Shown here in pieces: positions 56,022 through 63,374 of a stretch of DNA of 64,000 nt. Position 1 is the first letter of the stretch, and every line of letters begins with the position of its first letter. The stretch is taken from positions 620,001 through 684,000 of the forward strand of contig JAXMFU010000002.1 of assembly GCA_046347625.1 (NCBI GenBank). Reading direction: 5' to 3'. This DNA is from CAIMUS01 sp046347625 (GTDB taxonomy: Bacteria > Pseudomonadota > Gammaproteobacteria > Competibacterales > Competibacteraceae). A program made the position numbers and the translations under genes. A model generated the notes under the pieces. That model made no database searches. It saw only the letters and a program-made list of their open reading frames with translations, and was not told the origin of the DNA.

Positions 56022-56570
56022 ATGTCCAACTACCGTCGTACCAAATCACCGGGCGCTAGTTATTTCTTCACCGTCGTTACCTATCAGCGGCAACCGATTC
56101 TGTGTGACCCTGACATTCGCCAGGCGCTACGCGAGGCGATCCTGCAAACGCGGCGAACACACCCCTTTGTCGTTGAAGCCTGGGTCTTATTACCCGACCA
56201 TTTACATTGTATCTGGACCTTACCAACGGATGACGCTGATTTTTCCACCCGCTGGTCACTGATCAAACGCCTCGCTAGTTGGCATTGTCGGTCGCGGTTA
56301 CAGAATCCCGCCTGGATAACCGAGTCGAAACGTAAACATCGAGAATCCACCCTATGGCAGCGCCGGTTTTGGGAGCACCAGATTCGGGACGAGACCGATT
56401 TTACCCATCACATGGATTACCTCCATTACAATCCCATCAAGCACGGCGTTTGCCAAACCGTACAGGAATGGCCGTTTTCTACATTTCATCGGCTGGTTGC
56501 GCTGGACATTTATCCACCCGATTGGGGCCGCGATTCCAAACTTGCCGCTCTTCAGGTGGACGGCGAGTGA
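56022..56570 (+). CDS. REP-associated tyrosine transposase (RAYT, Y1_Tnp family)
   Basis: The 182-aa protein is a single-strand Y1-type transposase: YFFTVVTYQRQPILCDPDIR near the start, the HUH motif in LLPDHLHCIWTLP, and WQRRFWEHQIRDETDFTHHM then DYLHYNPIKHGVC with the catalytic Tyr region. RAYTs mobilise REP palindromes and are domesticated in many genomes. The gene is bounded by REP-C hairpins. The tandem repeat after it begins inside its last codons. Confidence 0.93.
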   Translation: MSNYRRTKSPGASYFFTVVTYQRQPILCDPDIRQALREAILQTRRTHPFVVEAWVLLPDHLHCIWTLPTDDADFSTRWSLIKRLASWHCRSRLQNPAWITESKRKHRESTLWQRRFWEHQIRDETDFTHHMDYLHYNPIKHGVCQTVQEWPFSTFHRLVALDIYPPDWGRDSKLAALQVDGE

Positions 56571-56679
56571 GGCAGCACCCGGCGTGGGCAGACAAGCTGC
56601 CCACCCTACTCAGCAATTGAGGTGGACGGCGAGTGAGGCAGCGCCCGGCGTGGGCAGACAAGCTGCCCACCCTACTCAG
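56554..56679 (+). repeat. 66-bp tandem duplication carrying the RAYT 3' end and a REP-C
   Basis: The unit AGGTGGACGGCGAGTGAGGC (first 20 bases) occurs at 56554 and again at 56620. It contains the last codons and stop of the transposase gene plus a REP-C hairpin. Copies differ at one base within the shared 60 bases (GCACCC or GCGCCC). The duplication shows that the transposase end and its REP travel together. Confidence 0.9.
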
Positions 56680-56685
56680 TAGTGC

Positions 56686-56886
56686 TTGGACTGCCAAGCC
56701 ATTGAGAATTATCCGGAGCACCAACGTGGCCCTTGCTGCTTGGTCTGTGGTCGGACGTCGTCGAACCGTTTCCTGCACGTCGTATGTACAACGGCCTTGG
56801 ATGTCATCGTCGTTATCACAGTATACGAACCCAAACCGCCAAAGTGGGTCACACCCTTCGAGCGAGGAGGTCGCAATGAAATGTAG
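56686..56886 (+). pseudogene. DUF4258-type toxin, 5' truncated
   Basis: The frame AIENYPEHQRGPCCLVCGRT, FLHVVC, VIVVITVYEPKPPKWVTPFE matches the C-terminal two thirds of DUF4258 proteins, usual partners of YgiT-type zinc-finger antitoxins. Everything before AIENYP is lost at the REP-C junction. Only a TTG at 56686 could start it. It overlaps the YgiT gene start as intact pairs do. Confidence 0.75.
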
Positions 56887-57100
56887 CATTCAAGGTTGCC
56901 CTGGGCAGTATGAACCCAAGCTGATCGTTCACACCTTACAGCGGGGCTCTGAGATTTTTGTCTTTGAGCACGTGCCTGCAGAGGTTTGCTCCGTCTGCGG
57001 CGATACCCTCTTGGCGCCTTCGACAATCAAGCACTTAGAGAAACTGCTCTATACTAAATCGAAGCCGGATAAGACGGCTCCTGTGTACAAGTATGCATAA
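56876..57100 (+). CDS. YgiT-type zinc-finger (MqsA-like N-terminal) protein
   Basis: The 74-aa product (MKCSIQGCPGQYEPKLIVHT) has a four-cysteine zinc site: C3/C8 and CSVCGDTLL. LAPSTIKHLEKLLY follows. It corresponds to the antitoxin of DUF4258-YgiT pairs. GAGGAGGTCGCA gives a strong ribosome site. The toxin upstream is truncated, so this is probably an orphan antitoxin. Confidence 0.85.
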   Translation: MKCSIQGCPGQYEPKLIVHTLQRGSEIFVFEHVPAEVCSVCGDTLLAPSTIKHLEKLLYTKSKPDKTAPVYKYA

Positions 57101-57125
57101 GAGAAAAACGGATAAAGCCCAGCAG

Positions 57126-57193
57126 GGCTTGCCGCTTGTCTGCCAACGCTACTACTTAAGACGCAGTATGGGTGGGCAAGCTCCACATTTACC
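57126..57193. repeat. Degenerate REP-C copies
   Basis: GCTTGCCGCTTGTCTGCCAA (57126) and GGGTGGGCAAGCTCCACATT (57170) are decayed forms of the REP-C hairpin. They sit between two small toxin-antitoxin remnants. Confidence 0.45.
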
Positions 57194-57226
57194 TAATCAA
57201 TCGGATCAAAGTTTCGCATTATGCTC

Positions 57227-57463
57227 ATGACACGCGCCTACGAAGAGATCATCGACTTTATTGCCGCAGGAACGAATCCAAGTACAGTGGCGGCTTTCGA
57301 GCCTTCGGAAGCGGCCAAGGCACGGGTATCGGATTTGATCCATCGTGAGAAAACGACGGGTCTATCAGTGGAGGAAGCTGCCGAATTGGACCATTACCTC
57401 CAATTGGAGCATCTCATGCGATTAGCCAAGACACGCGCTCGCGTTTATTTGAACCGTGACTAG
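57227..57463 (+). CDS. Small antitoxin-like protein (78 aa)
   Basis: MTRAYEEIIDFIAAGTNPST, FEPSEAAKARVSDLIHREKT and LDHYLQLEHLMRLAKTRARV define a small all-helical family usually found before an HNH or DUF5615-like toxin gene. Here no full partner follows. The ATG at 57227 fits the family start, and an ATG at 57221 adds two residues. Function is inferred from gene context of the family. Confidence 0.65.
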   Translation: MTRAYEEIIDFIAAGTNPSTVAAFEPSEAAKARVSDLIHREKTTGLSVEEAAELDHYLQLEHLMRLAKTRARVYLNRD

Positions 57464-57522
57464 CGATGTTTTATCAAAAGCTCGCGGATGCACGTCGGCA
57501 GGCGGCATGATCCCGCTCGACC

Positions 57523-57561
57523 ATGAAAGTCCGCTTTCAAGCCGACGCTGACTTAAACTAG
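57523..57561 (+). pseudogene. DUF5615 toxin stub
   Basis: MKVRFQADADLN followed by TAG equals the invariant start of DUF5615 PIN-like proteins, where a Gln codon (CAG) normally stands at the stop. The sequence departs from the family within a few codons, so only the first dozen codons survive. Confidence 0.6.
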
Positions 57562-57586
57562 ATCATCTTGATACGGAGAAATTTTT

Positions 57587-58084
57587 ATGAAATGGCAAGA
57601 AGTCTGTGAACACAGAGACTTACAAAACTTACCGTTTAAAATAGAACTTAATGAACAAGGGAAAGTAGTCATGTCTCCTGTTAAGGTCTATCATTCTGCA
57701 TTTCAAGCAAAAATAAGTTCGCTTCTGGACAGATTAACAGGAGGTTATGTATTGACAGAGTGTGCAATTGCAACCCGTAAAGGGACAAAAGTCACTGACG
57801 TGGCATGGGCTTCAAGAGAAAGATTTAAAAAGATCATACATGAAGTGGAGTGTTCTATTGCGCCTGAAGTCTGTATCGGGATTTTATCCTCGGCCAATAC
57901 TTCCGATGAAATAGATGAAAAGAAAAATTTATATTTTGAAAAAGATTGTAAAGAAGTATGGATATGCTCGAAACGAGGAAAGGTAACTTTTTATACACAC
58001 GAAGGTAAAATGGATAAATCCAATTTGATTCCGGGGTTCCCGACTGAGATTGATTTATTTACTGAAACAGGATCAGTCCGGTAA
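57587..58084 (+). CDS. Uma2-family (DUF820) protein, AT-rich
   Basis: The 165-aa protein shows the Uma2 pattern: MSPVKVYHSAFQAKISSLLD, KVTDVAWASRERFKK (acidic site), PEVCIGILSSANTSDEIDEK (E with the substitution ILSSAN for the common VLSPSN) and CKEVWICSKRGKVTFY. GGAG lies 11 bases before the ATG. Its DNA is much more AT-rich than the host genes and than the Uma2 gene at 10730, which points to recent transfer. Confidence 0.85.
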   Translation: MKWQEVCEHRDLQNLPFKIELNEQGKVVMSPVKVYHSAFQAKISSLLDRLTGGYVLTECAIATRKGTKVTDVAWASRERFKKIIHEVECSIAPEVCIGILSSANTSDEIDEKKNLYFEKDCKEVWICSKRGKVTFYTHEGKMDKSNLIPGFPTEIDLFTETGSVR

Positions 58085-58107
58085 GTCGGGCACAGGATGT
58101 GCCCGCC
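58081..58107. repeat. REP-B hairpin
   Basis: GTAAGTCGGGCACAGGATGT then GCCCGCC forms the hairpin overlapping the Uma2 stop and lying just before the converging metF 3' end. Confidence 0.55.
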
Positions 58108-58122
58108 GGACATTACCGCACT

Positions 58123-58986
58123 TTAAACCTTGGACGAAGATAAGCCCAGCCGATCCCAGATAGCCAAGGTCGGCCCCGCCCGGTTCATCGTATAGAAGTG
58201 CAGTCCCGGTGCGCCCTGTTCCAGCAGGCGCTGACACAGTTCCGTCACCACATCCAGACCGAAGGCGCGGAGTGAGGCCAGATCGTCGCCGAAACTCTCC
58301 AGGCGTTTACGAATCCAGCGCGGAATCTCGGCGCCGCAAGTGTCGGAAAAACGCGCCAGTTGCTTATAGTTGGTAATCGGCATAATGCCCGGCACGATGG
58401 GCAGTTCGATATCCAGCTTTTCGCAACAGTCGATAAAATTGAAATAGGCATCACAATTATAGAAATATTGCGTAATAGCGCTATTGGCCCCCGCTTCCAC
58501 TTTACGGCGGAAATTTAAAAGATCCTGGTCGACATTGGATGATTGCGGATGGAGTTCCGGATAGGCCGCCACTTCGATATGGAAATGTGAGCCGGTCTCG
58601 GCACGAATGAAGGCGACCAGTTCATTGGCATAACGAAATTCGCCGGGGATATAAGTACCCGAGGGTAAATCGCCACGCAAGGCGACGATCCGGCGAATGC
58701 CCTGAGATTTATAATGTTCCAGAAGGGTGCTGATATTCTCACGAGTGGAACCGATACAGGTCAGGTGTGGCGCCGCCGGAATGACTCCCTCCCGTTGAAT
58801 TTCCAGAATTGTGCCAATCGTACGATCCCGGGTTGAACCACCGGCACCATAGGTCACCGAAAAGAAAGCCGGGTGCAATCGTAATAGCTCGATCCGGGTC
58901 TGACGTAATTGCGCGATGCCTGCCTCATCATGAGGAGGAAAAAACTCGCAGCTAAAAATTTGTGGATGTTGCTGTTGTGAGTGCAT
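58123..58986 (-). CDS. metF: 5,10-methylenetetrahydrofolate reductase
   Basis: MetF supplies 5-methyl-THF for methionine synthesis. The 287-aa TIM-barrel protein has FSCEFFPPHDEAG (catalytic Glu), FSVTYGAGGSTRDRT, RRIVALRGDLPSGT and SAITQYFYNCDAYFNF, all typical. It follows ahcY and metK on the same strand, but about 440 bases of repeats separate it from ahcY, so it may have its own promoter. Confidence 0.96.
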   Translation of the reverse strand: MHSQQQHPQIFSCEFFPPHDEAGIAQLRQTRIELLRLHPAFFSVTYGAGGSTRDRTIGTILEIQREGVIPAAPHLTCIGSTRENISTLLEHYKSQGIRRIVALRGDLPSGTYIPGEFRYANELVAFIRAETGSHFHIEVAAYPELHPQSSNVDQDLLNFRRKVEAGANSAITQYFYNCDAYFNFIDCCEKLDIELPIVPGIMPITNYKQLARFSDTCGAEIPRWIRKRLESFGDDLASLRAFGLDVVTELCQRLLEQGAPGLHFYTMNRAGPTLAIWDRLGLSSSKV

Positions 58987-59184
58987 AGCCTTGATAAAAA
59001 TGGTAAAAGCAAGCTTGCTTACAAAGCGGGTACTCAGAAACCCGGTGAATTCGCGAGCGAGCTCGCTCCTACGGTGTAGTACTCGTTAAACGCCGGGGCT
59101 GGGATGAATGGCTATTCTTGGCCCCGGTGGCAAAGAGCTAGGGGATTGGCCCTGCCTCAATAGCAATAATTCAAGGGCCCTCTA

Positions 59185-59217
59185 CCTTTAACCTTTAACC
59201 TTTAACCTTTAACCTTT
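59185..59217. repeat. Heptamer microsatellite CCTTTAA, nearly five copies
   Basis: CCTTTAA is repeated four times followed by a partial CCTTT. It is a simple tandem repeat that could vary in length by slippage. It lies about 200 bases upstream of metF. Confidence 0.8.
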
Positions 59218-59265
59218 CGCCTTAGGTGATTTCTGGCAAAAACTATACCGGAAAGTCGGGCGTGG

Positions 59266-59397
59266 GTGGGTCTGGATTCCCCTCCTTGGATAAGGAGGGG
59301 TGGCGCGCAGCGCCGGGGTGGTTCGCTCGTGCGGACTTAACCCCCCCGCCCTTCGGGCACCCCCCCTTGGCAGGGGGGGAATAAAGACCAGACCCAC
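59266..59397. repeat. 132-bp MITE-like element with GTGGGTCTGG ends
   Basis: The ends GTGGGTCTGG and CCAGACCCAC are exact inverted repeats. Inside are CCCCTCCTTGGATAAGGAGGGG (first 20: CCCCTCCTTGGATAAGGAGG) and a G/C-rich CCCGCCCTTCGGG hairpin. The element has no coding capacity. No target duplication was evident. Confidence 0.6.
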
Positions 59398-59423
59398 AGG
59401 TATGATCTTTTTCGGAAATCACC

Positions 59424-60737
59424 TTAATAGCGATAATTTTCCGGCTTATAGGGACCATCCACCGCCACGCCGATATAGCGGGTCTGTTCCTCGGTCAGGG
59501 TGGTGAGATGGGCGCCGATACGCTGCAAATGCAGCCGGGCGACTTTCTCATCGAGGTGCTTGGGCAGCACATAGACCTTTTTCTCGTAACGCTCGGAATA
59601 GTTCCACAACTCGATCTGGGCCAGCACCTGGTTGGTAAAGGAATTGGACATCACAAAGCTGGGATGGCCGGTGGCACAACCCAGGTTGACCAGGCGCCCT
59701 TCGGCCAGCAGGATCAGCCGCTTGCCATCCGGAAAAATGACGTGATCCACCTGTGGCTTGATATTTTCCCAGGGATACTGCCGCAGCGCGGCGACATCGA
59801 TCTCGGAATCGAAATGGCCGATATTGCAGACGATGGCCTGATTCTTCATGGCCTTCATATGCTCATGGTCGATCACCCGAAGATTGCCGGTGGCGGTAAC
59901 GAAGATATCCGCCAGCGGAGCCGCCTCTTCCATAGTGACTACCCGATAGCCTTCCATGGCCGCCTGCAAGGCACAGATCGGGTCGATTTCGGTGATCCAC
60001 ACGGTGGCGCCCAGACCCCGCAGGGATTGCGCCGAACCTTTGCCGACCTCGCCGTAGCCGCAGACGATAGCAATCTTGCCGGCAATCATCACATCGGTGG
60101 CACGTTTGATGCCATCCACCAGGGATTCACGGCAACCGTAGAGATTGTCGAACTTGGACTTGGTAACCGAATCGTTGACATTGAAGGCCGGGACCGCCAG
60201 CGTGCCGTCCTTTTCCATTTCATAGAGCCGATGGACTCCGGTGGTGGTTTCCTCCGACAGACCGCGCACATTCTTAAGTACTTCCGGGTACTTCTCGTGC
60301 AGCACCAGCGTCAGATCGCCGCCGTCGTCGATCAGCATATTGGGCTGCCAGCCGTTGGGGCCGAAAATGGTCCGATCCACGCACCACCAGTACTCCTCTT
60401 CGGTCTCGCCCTTCCAGGCAAAGACCGGAACACCGGTAGCGGCAATGGCGGCGGCGGCATGATCCTGCGTGGAAAAAATATTACAGGACGACCAGCGGAC
60501 CTCGGCACCCAGATCCACCAGAGTTTCGATCAGTACCGCCGTCTGAATGGTCATATGCAGGCAACCGGCGATGCGGGCGCCCTTGAGCGGCTGGCTACGG
60601 CGGTATTCCTCGCGGATAGCCATCAGACCCGGCATTTCCGTTTCGGCAATGGCGATTTCTTTGCGGCCCCAGTCGGCCAGCTTAATATCGGCGACTTTAT
60701 AATCAGGCTTTAGCGTCGTGATCGGTTGGCTGCTCAT
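59424..60737 (-). CDS. ahcY: Adenosylhomocysteinase
   Basis: AhcY hydrolyses S-adenosylhomocysteine to adenosine and homocysteine. The 437-aa protein has the catalytic region HMTIQTAVLIETL, STQDHAAAAIA, FNVNDSVTKSKFDNLYGCRE and the NAD-binding GYGEVGKGSAQSLRG, and ends YKPENYRY as the family does. The start at 60737 (MSSQPITTLKPDYKVADIKL) has GGAG 10 bases upstream. It is transcribed with metK in the methyl-cycle cluster. Confidence 0.97.
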   Translation of the reverse strand: MSSQPITTLKPDYKVADIKLADWGRKEIAIAETEMPGLMAIREEYRRSQPLKGARIAGCLHMTIQTAVLIETLVDLGAEVRWSSCNIFSTQDHAAAAIAATGVPVFAWKGETEEEYWWCVDRTIFGPNGWQPNMLIDDGGDLTLVLHEKYPEVLKNVRGLSEETTTGVHRLYEMEKDGTLAVPAFNVNDSVTKSKFDNLYGCRESLVDGIKRATDVMIAGKIAIVCGYGEVGKGSAQSLRGLGATVWITEIDPICALQAAMEGYRVVTMEEAAPLADIFVTATGNLRVIDHEHMKAMKNQAIVCNIGHFDSEIDVAALRQYPWENIKPQVDHVIFPDGKRLILLAEGRLVNLGCATGHPSFVMSNSFTNQVLAQIELWNYSERYEKKVYVLPKHLDEKVARLHLQRIGAHLTTLTEEQTRYIGVAVDGPYKPENYRY

Positions 60738-60785
60738 CCAGCGATGCTCCTGTGCATAACATTGCAAATTATCATAGTGAAAAAT

Positions 60786-60838
60786 GTGGCAGCGGCGGCT
60801 CGCCGCTATTCGTTTTGTGGCAGCGGCGGCTCGTTGCT
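60786..60838. repeat. Two tandem copies of a GTGGCAGCGGCGGCTCG motif
   Basis: The 17-mer occurs at 60786 and 60817, 31 bases apart, each part of a small GC hairpin. It lies between ahcY and metK. Its role, if any, is unknown. Confidence 0.7.
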
Positions 60839-60898
60839 GTCGTTAGTGTTTTGAGACGGCGCCGGGTTCCATCACCGACCGCTGTCATCGATACAAAG

Positions 60899-62059
60899 CT
60901 ACAAGCCGGCGGCATCGCGCAGCGCATCGACCTTATCGGTGCTTTCCCAACTGAATTCTTCCTCTTCGCGGCCGAAGTGACCATAGGCGGCGGTATTGCG
61001 ATAGATCGGCCGGATCAGGTTCAGCATCTTGACCAGACCGTAAGGGCGCAGATCGAAATGCCCCCGGACAATCTCCACCAGGCGCTCTTCGGGAAGTTTA
61101 CCGGTGCCGAAGGTGTTGACGCTGATCGACGTCGGTTCGGCGACACCGATGGCATAGGACACCTGAATTTCACAGCGATCGGCCAGGCCGGCGGCAACGA
61201 TATTTTTGGCGACATAGCGCGCCGCATAGGCGGCGGAGCGATCCACCTTGGAGGGGTCCTTGCCGGAGAAGGCACCGCCGCCGTGATGGGCCATGCCACC
61301 ATAGGTATCGACGATAATCTTGCGCCCGGTCAGGCCGCAATCGCCTACCGGCCCGCCGATGACGAACTTACCGGTGGGATTGATATGATACTTAGTGTGC
61401 TTGTCCAGCCATTCCGCCGGGAGCACCGGGAGAATGATGTTTTCCATGACCGCTTCCCGCAGCCGATCATAGGAAATATCGGGATCGTGCTGAGTGGACA
61501 GCACCACCGCCTCGACACCGATGATGTTATTACCTTCATAACGGAAGGTAATCTGGCTCTTGGCATCCGGGCGCAGCCAGGGCAGGACATGGGTCTTACG
61601 CATGGCGGCCTGACGCTGTACCAGACGATGGGCATAGGTGATCGGAGCAGGCATCAACACATCGGTCTCGTTGGTGGCATAACCGAACATCAAGCCCTGG
61701 TCGCCGGCCCCCTGTTCCTCGGGGTTGCTTCGGTCCACACCCTGGGCGATGTCGCCCGATTGCTTGCCAATGCAGGACAGGACGGCGCAGGTGGCACCAT
61801 CGAAGCCGACATTGGAGCTGTTATAACCAATATCGATAATTGTCTTACGGACGATCTCATCGAAATCCACCCAGGAGGAGGTGGTAATTTCGCCGGCGAG
61901 AACCACGACCCCGGTTTTGATCAGGGTCTCGCAAGCGACACGGGCGCGGGGGTCGACTTCCAGGATGGCATCCAATACGGCATCCGAAATCTGGTCGGCG
62001 ATTTTATCGGGATGTCCCTCGGAAACGGATTCTGAGGTAAACAGATAACTACGGCTCAT
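60899..62059 (-). CDS. metK: S-adenosylmethionine synthetase
   Basis: MetK makes SAM from methionine and ATP. The 386-aa protein has FTSESVSEGHPDKIADQISD, GAGDQGLMFGYATNET, the GGGAFSGKDPSKVDRSAAYA loop and the family C-terminus. The start at 62059 (MSRSYLFTSESV) is preferred to upstream frame because it matches the family. AAGTGGA directly before it is a weak ribosome site. It leads metK-ahcY-metF. Confidence 0.97.
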   Translation of the reverse strand: MSRSYLFTSESVSEGHPDKIADQISDAVLDAILEVDPRARVACETLIKTGVVVLAGEITTSSWVDFDEIVRKTIIDIGYNSSNVGFDGATCAVLSCIGKQSGDIAQGVDRSNPEEQGAGDQGLMFGYATNETDVLMPAPITYAHRLVQRQAAMRKTHVLPWLRPDAKSQITFRYEGNNIIGVEAVVLSTQHDPDISYDRLREAVMENIILPVLPAEWLDKHTKYHINPTGKFVIGGPVGDCGLTGRKIIVDTYGGMAHHGGGAFSGKDPSKVDRSAAYAARYVAKNIVAAGLADRCEIQVSYAIGVAEPTSISVNTFGTGKLPEERLVEIVRGHFDLRPYGLVKMLNLIRPIYRNTAAYGHFGREEEEFSWESTDKVDALRDAAGL

Positions 62060-62292
62060 TCCACTTTGTCTCTTCACTTGAAGCTTGAACGAATAAGGCA
62101 CTTGATAACGCCGCGCCGGCCCGCCGGAATACCGGGAGCGCCTTGACGCTGTCCAGGGCCCGAGGCGCATGGTAGCGGCGCAGTGTACCTGGAAAATTAT
62201 TGCATTTCACGTGAAAAATTGAGTATATGGATATAACCAACAGGGATTACTCACTTAGGAACCGGCTTGCGCGCACCGGGAACGGGTAGGGG

Positions 62293-63180
62293 TTAGCCGG
62301 TATAGGTCGATAAGGAAATATTGTTTTTGCCATTCCGCTTGACCAGATACATTCGATCATCGGCCAACTGGATAAGGGCATCGACCGAGGGTGGAGGGAC
62401 GGGACAGCTCACGATGCCGATACTGAAAGTCACCGGCCATTGCTGTTGTCGCATCGTTGCCAGCAGCAATGTCTGGATTCGCTCCATCGCCAGTTGGGCG
62501 ACGTCGGCAGGGGTCTCCAGCAGCAGGATGGCGAACTCGTCACCGCCGAGACGCGCCACCGCATCTATGGCCCGTAAATTTTCGGCAATCGTCCTGGCAA
62601 CGATCTTTAAGAGCTCGTCACCGGTGGTGTGTCCATAGCGATCGTTGATCGATTTGAAATTGTCCAGATCGAGATAGGCCAGGCTAAAGGGGTGCCGATG
62701 GCGCCGCTGGCGTTCGATTTCAGCATCAAGAAGCGCGTAAAATGCCCGGCTGTTCAGGGCGCCGCTAAGATAATCCGTTCGCGACAGAGCGCGTTCATGT
62801 TCCAGCACCTGCCTGAGTCTTACCAGCAGCGTGGTGATAATCATGAAAAAGCCAAATCGTGTCGCGGCGTTCCAGTAGGCGATGGCTGGATGAGAAAACT
62901 GCTCGCCGGCGAAGCGGTTGCTGATATCCCAGACGATAGCGCTCAGCAGAGAGAGCAACATGCCGGCCTTTACATTGATGAACCAGGCTGCAAGGGCGAC
63001 AGGAAACACGTAGAAAATAGAGAAAGAATATTCGTGTCCGGTGACATAATCGAGAACTCCCATCACCATCACGCAACCCAGGCTGATGCCGAGGACGGCG
63101 GAAGGATTCAACCCGGCCAGTTTTTTCAAGAGGGTCTGCATAACGCTCTGATAACCGAGGCTTAATCGGAACGGTGTCAT
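62293..63180 (-). CDS. Membrane-bound diguanylate cyclase (GGDEF) with inhibitory site
   Basis: The 295-aa protein has four or so hydrophobic helices (about 25-122) and a GGDEF domain (130-290) with the active signature LGGDEFAIL. An RxxD I-site (RAID) lies five residues before it, so it should make c-di-GMP and be feedback-inhibited. No EAL domain is present. The sensor region is MASE-like but not assigned. An alternative start at M14 (MQTLLKKLAG) is possible. Confidence 0.9.
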   Translation of the reverse strand: MTPFRLSLGYQSVMQTLLKKLAGLNPSAVLGISLGCVMVMGVLDYVTGHEYSFSIFYVFPVALAAWFINVKAGMLLSLLSAIVWDISNRFAGEQFSHPAIAYWNAATRFGFFMIITTLLVRLRQVLEHERALSRTDYLSGALNSRAFYALLDAEIERQRRHRHPFSLAYLDLDNFKSINDRYGHTTGDELLKIVARTIAENLRAIDAVARLGGDEFAILLLETPADVAQLAMERIQTLLLATMRQQQWPVTFSIGIVSCPVPPPSVDALIQLADDRMYLVKRNGKNNISLSTYTG

Positions 63181-63374
63181 AATATAACTGATGAGACAAT
63201 GTTCACCGCAGCGCTCTCCCGGAGCTGACCGGGAAAGTATGCCATCATCCGGTTACCGCCGGTAATGGAGTCACGCAGGGCCGGCTTATTCCGATCCAGC
63301 TGCCGGGCCACCGTCCCGAATCGCCTATGGGTTTCCCGGCGCATTGTGTAATTTTATCAAACAGGTTCAGCAGT

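Larger units (their letters stand above)
58987..59423. other. Repeat-filled intergenic region between metF and ahcY
   Basis: Besides the heptamer array (59185-59217) and the 132-bp inverted-repeat element (59266-59397) it contains a hairpin around 59045-59080 (GCGAGCGAGCTCGCTCC). No gene or riboswitch was recognised. Confidence 0.6.

Noticed and set aside
59508..62035. Long open frames antisense to ahcY and metK
   Set aside because: Both are shadows of strongly conserved genes on the minus strand.
60738..62292. SAH or SAM riboswitch in front of ahcY or metK
   Set aside because: Neither leader shows the conserved riboswitch cores; only a GC-rich 17-mer repeat is present between the genes.
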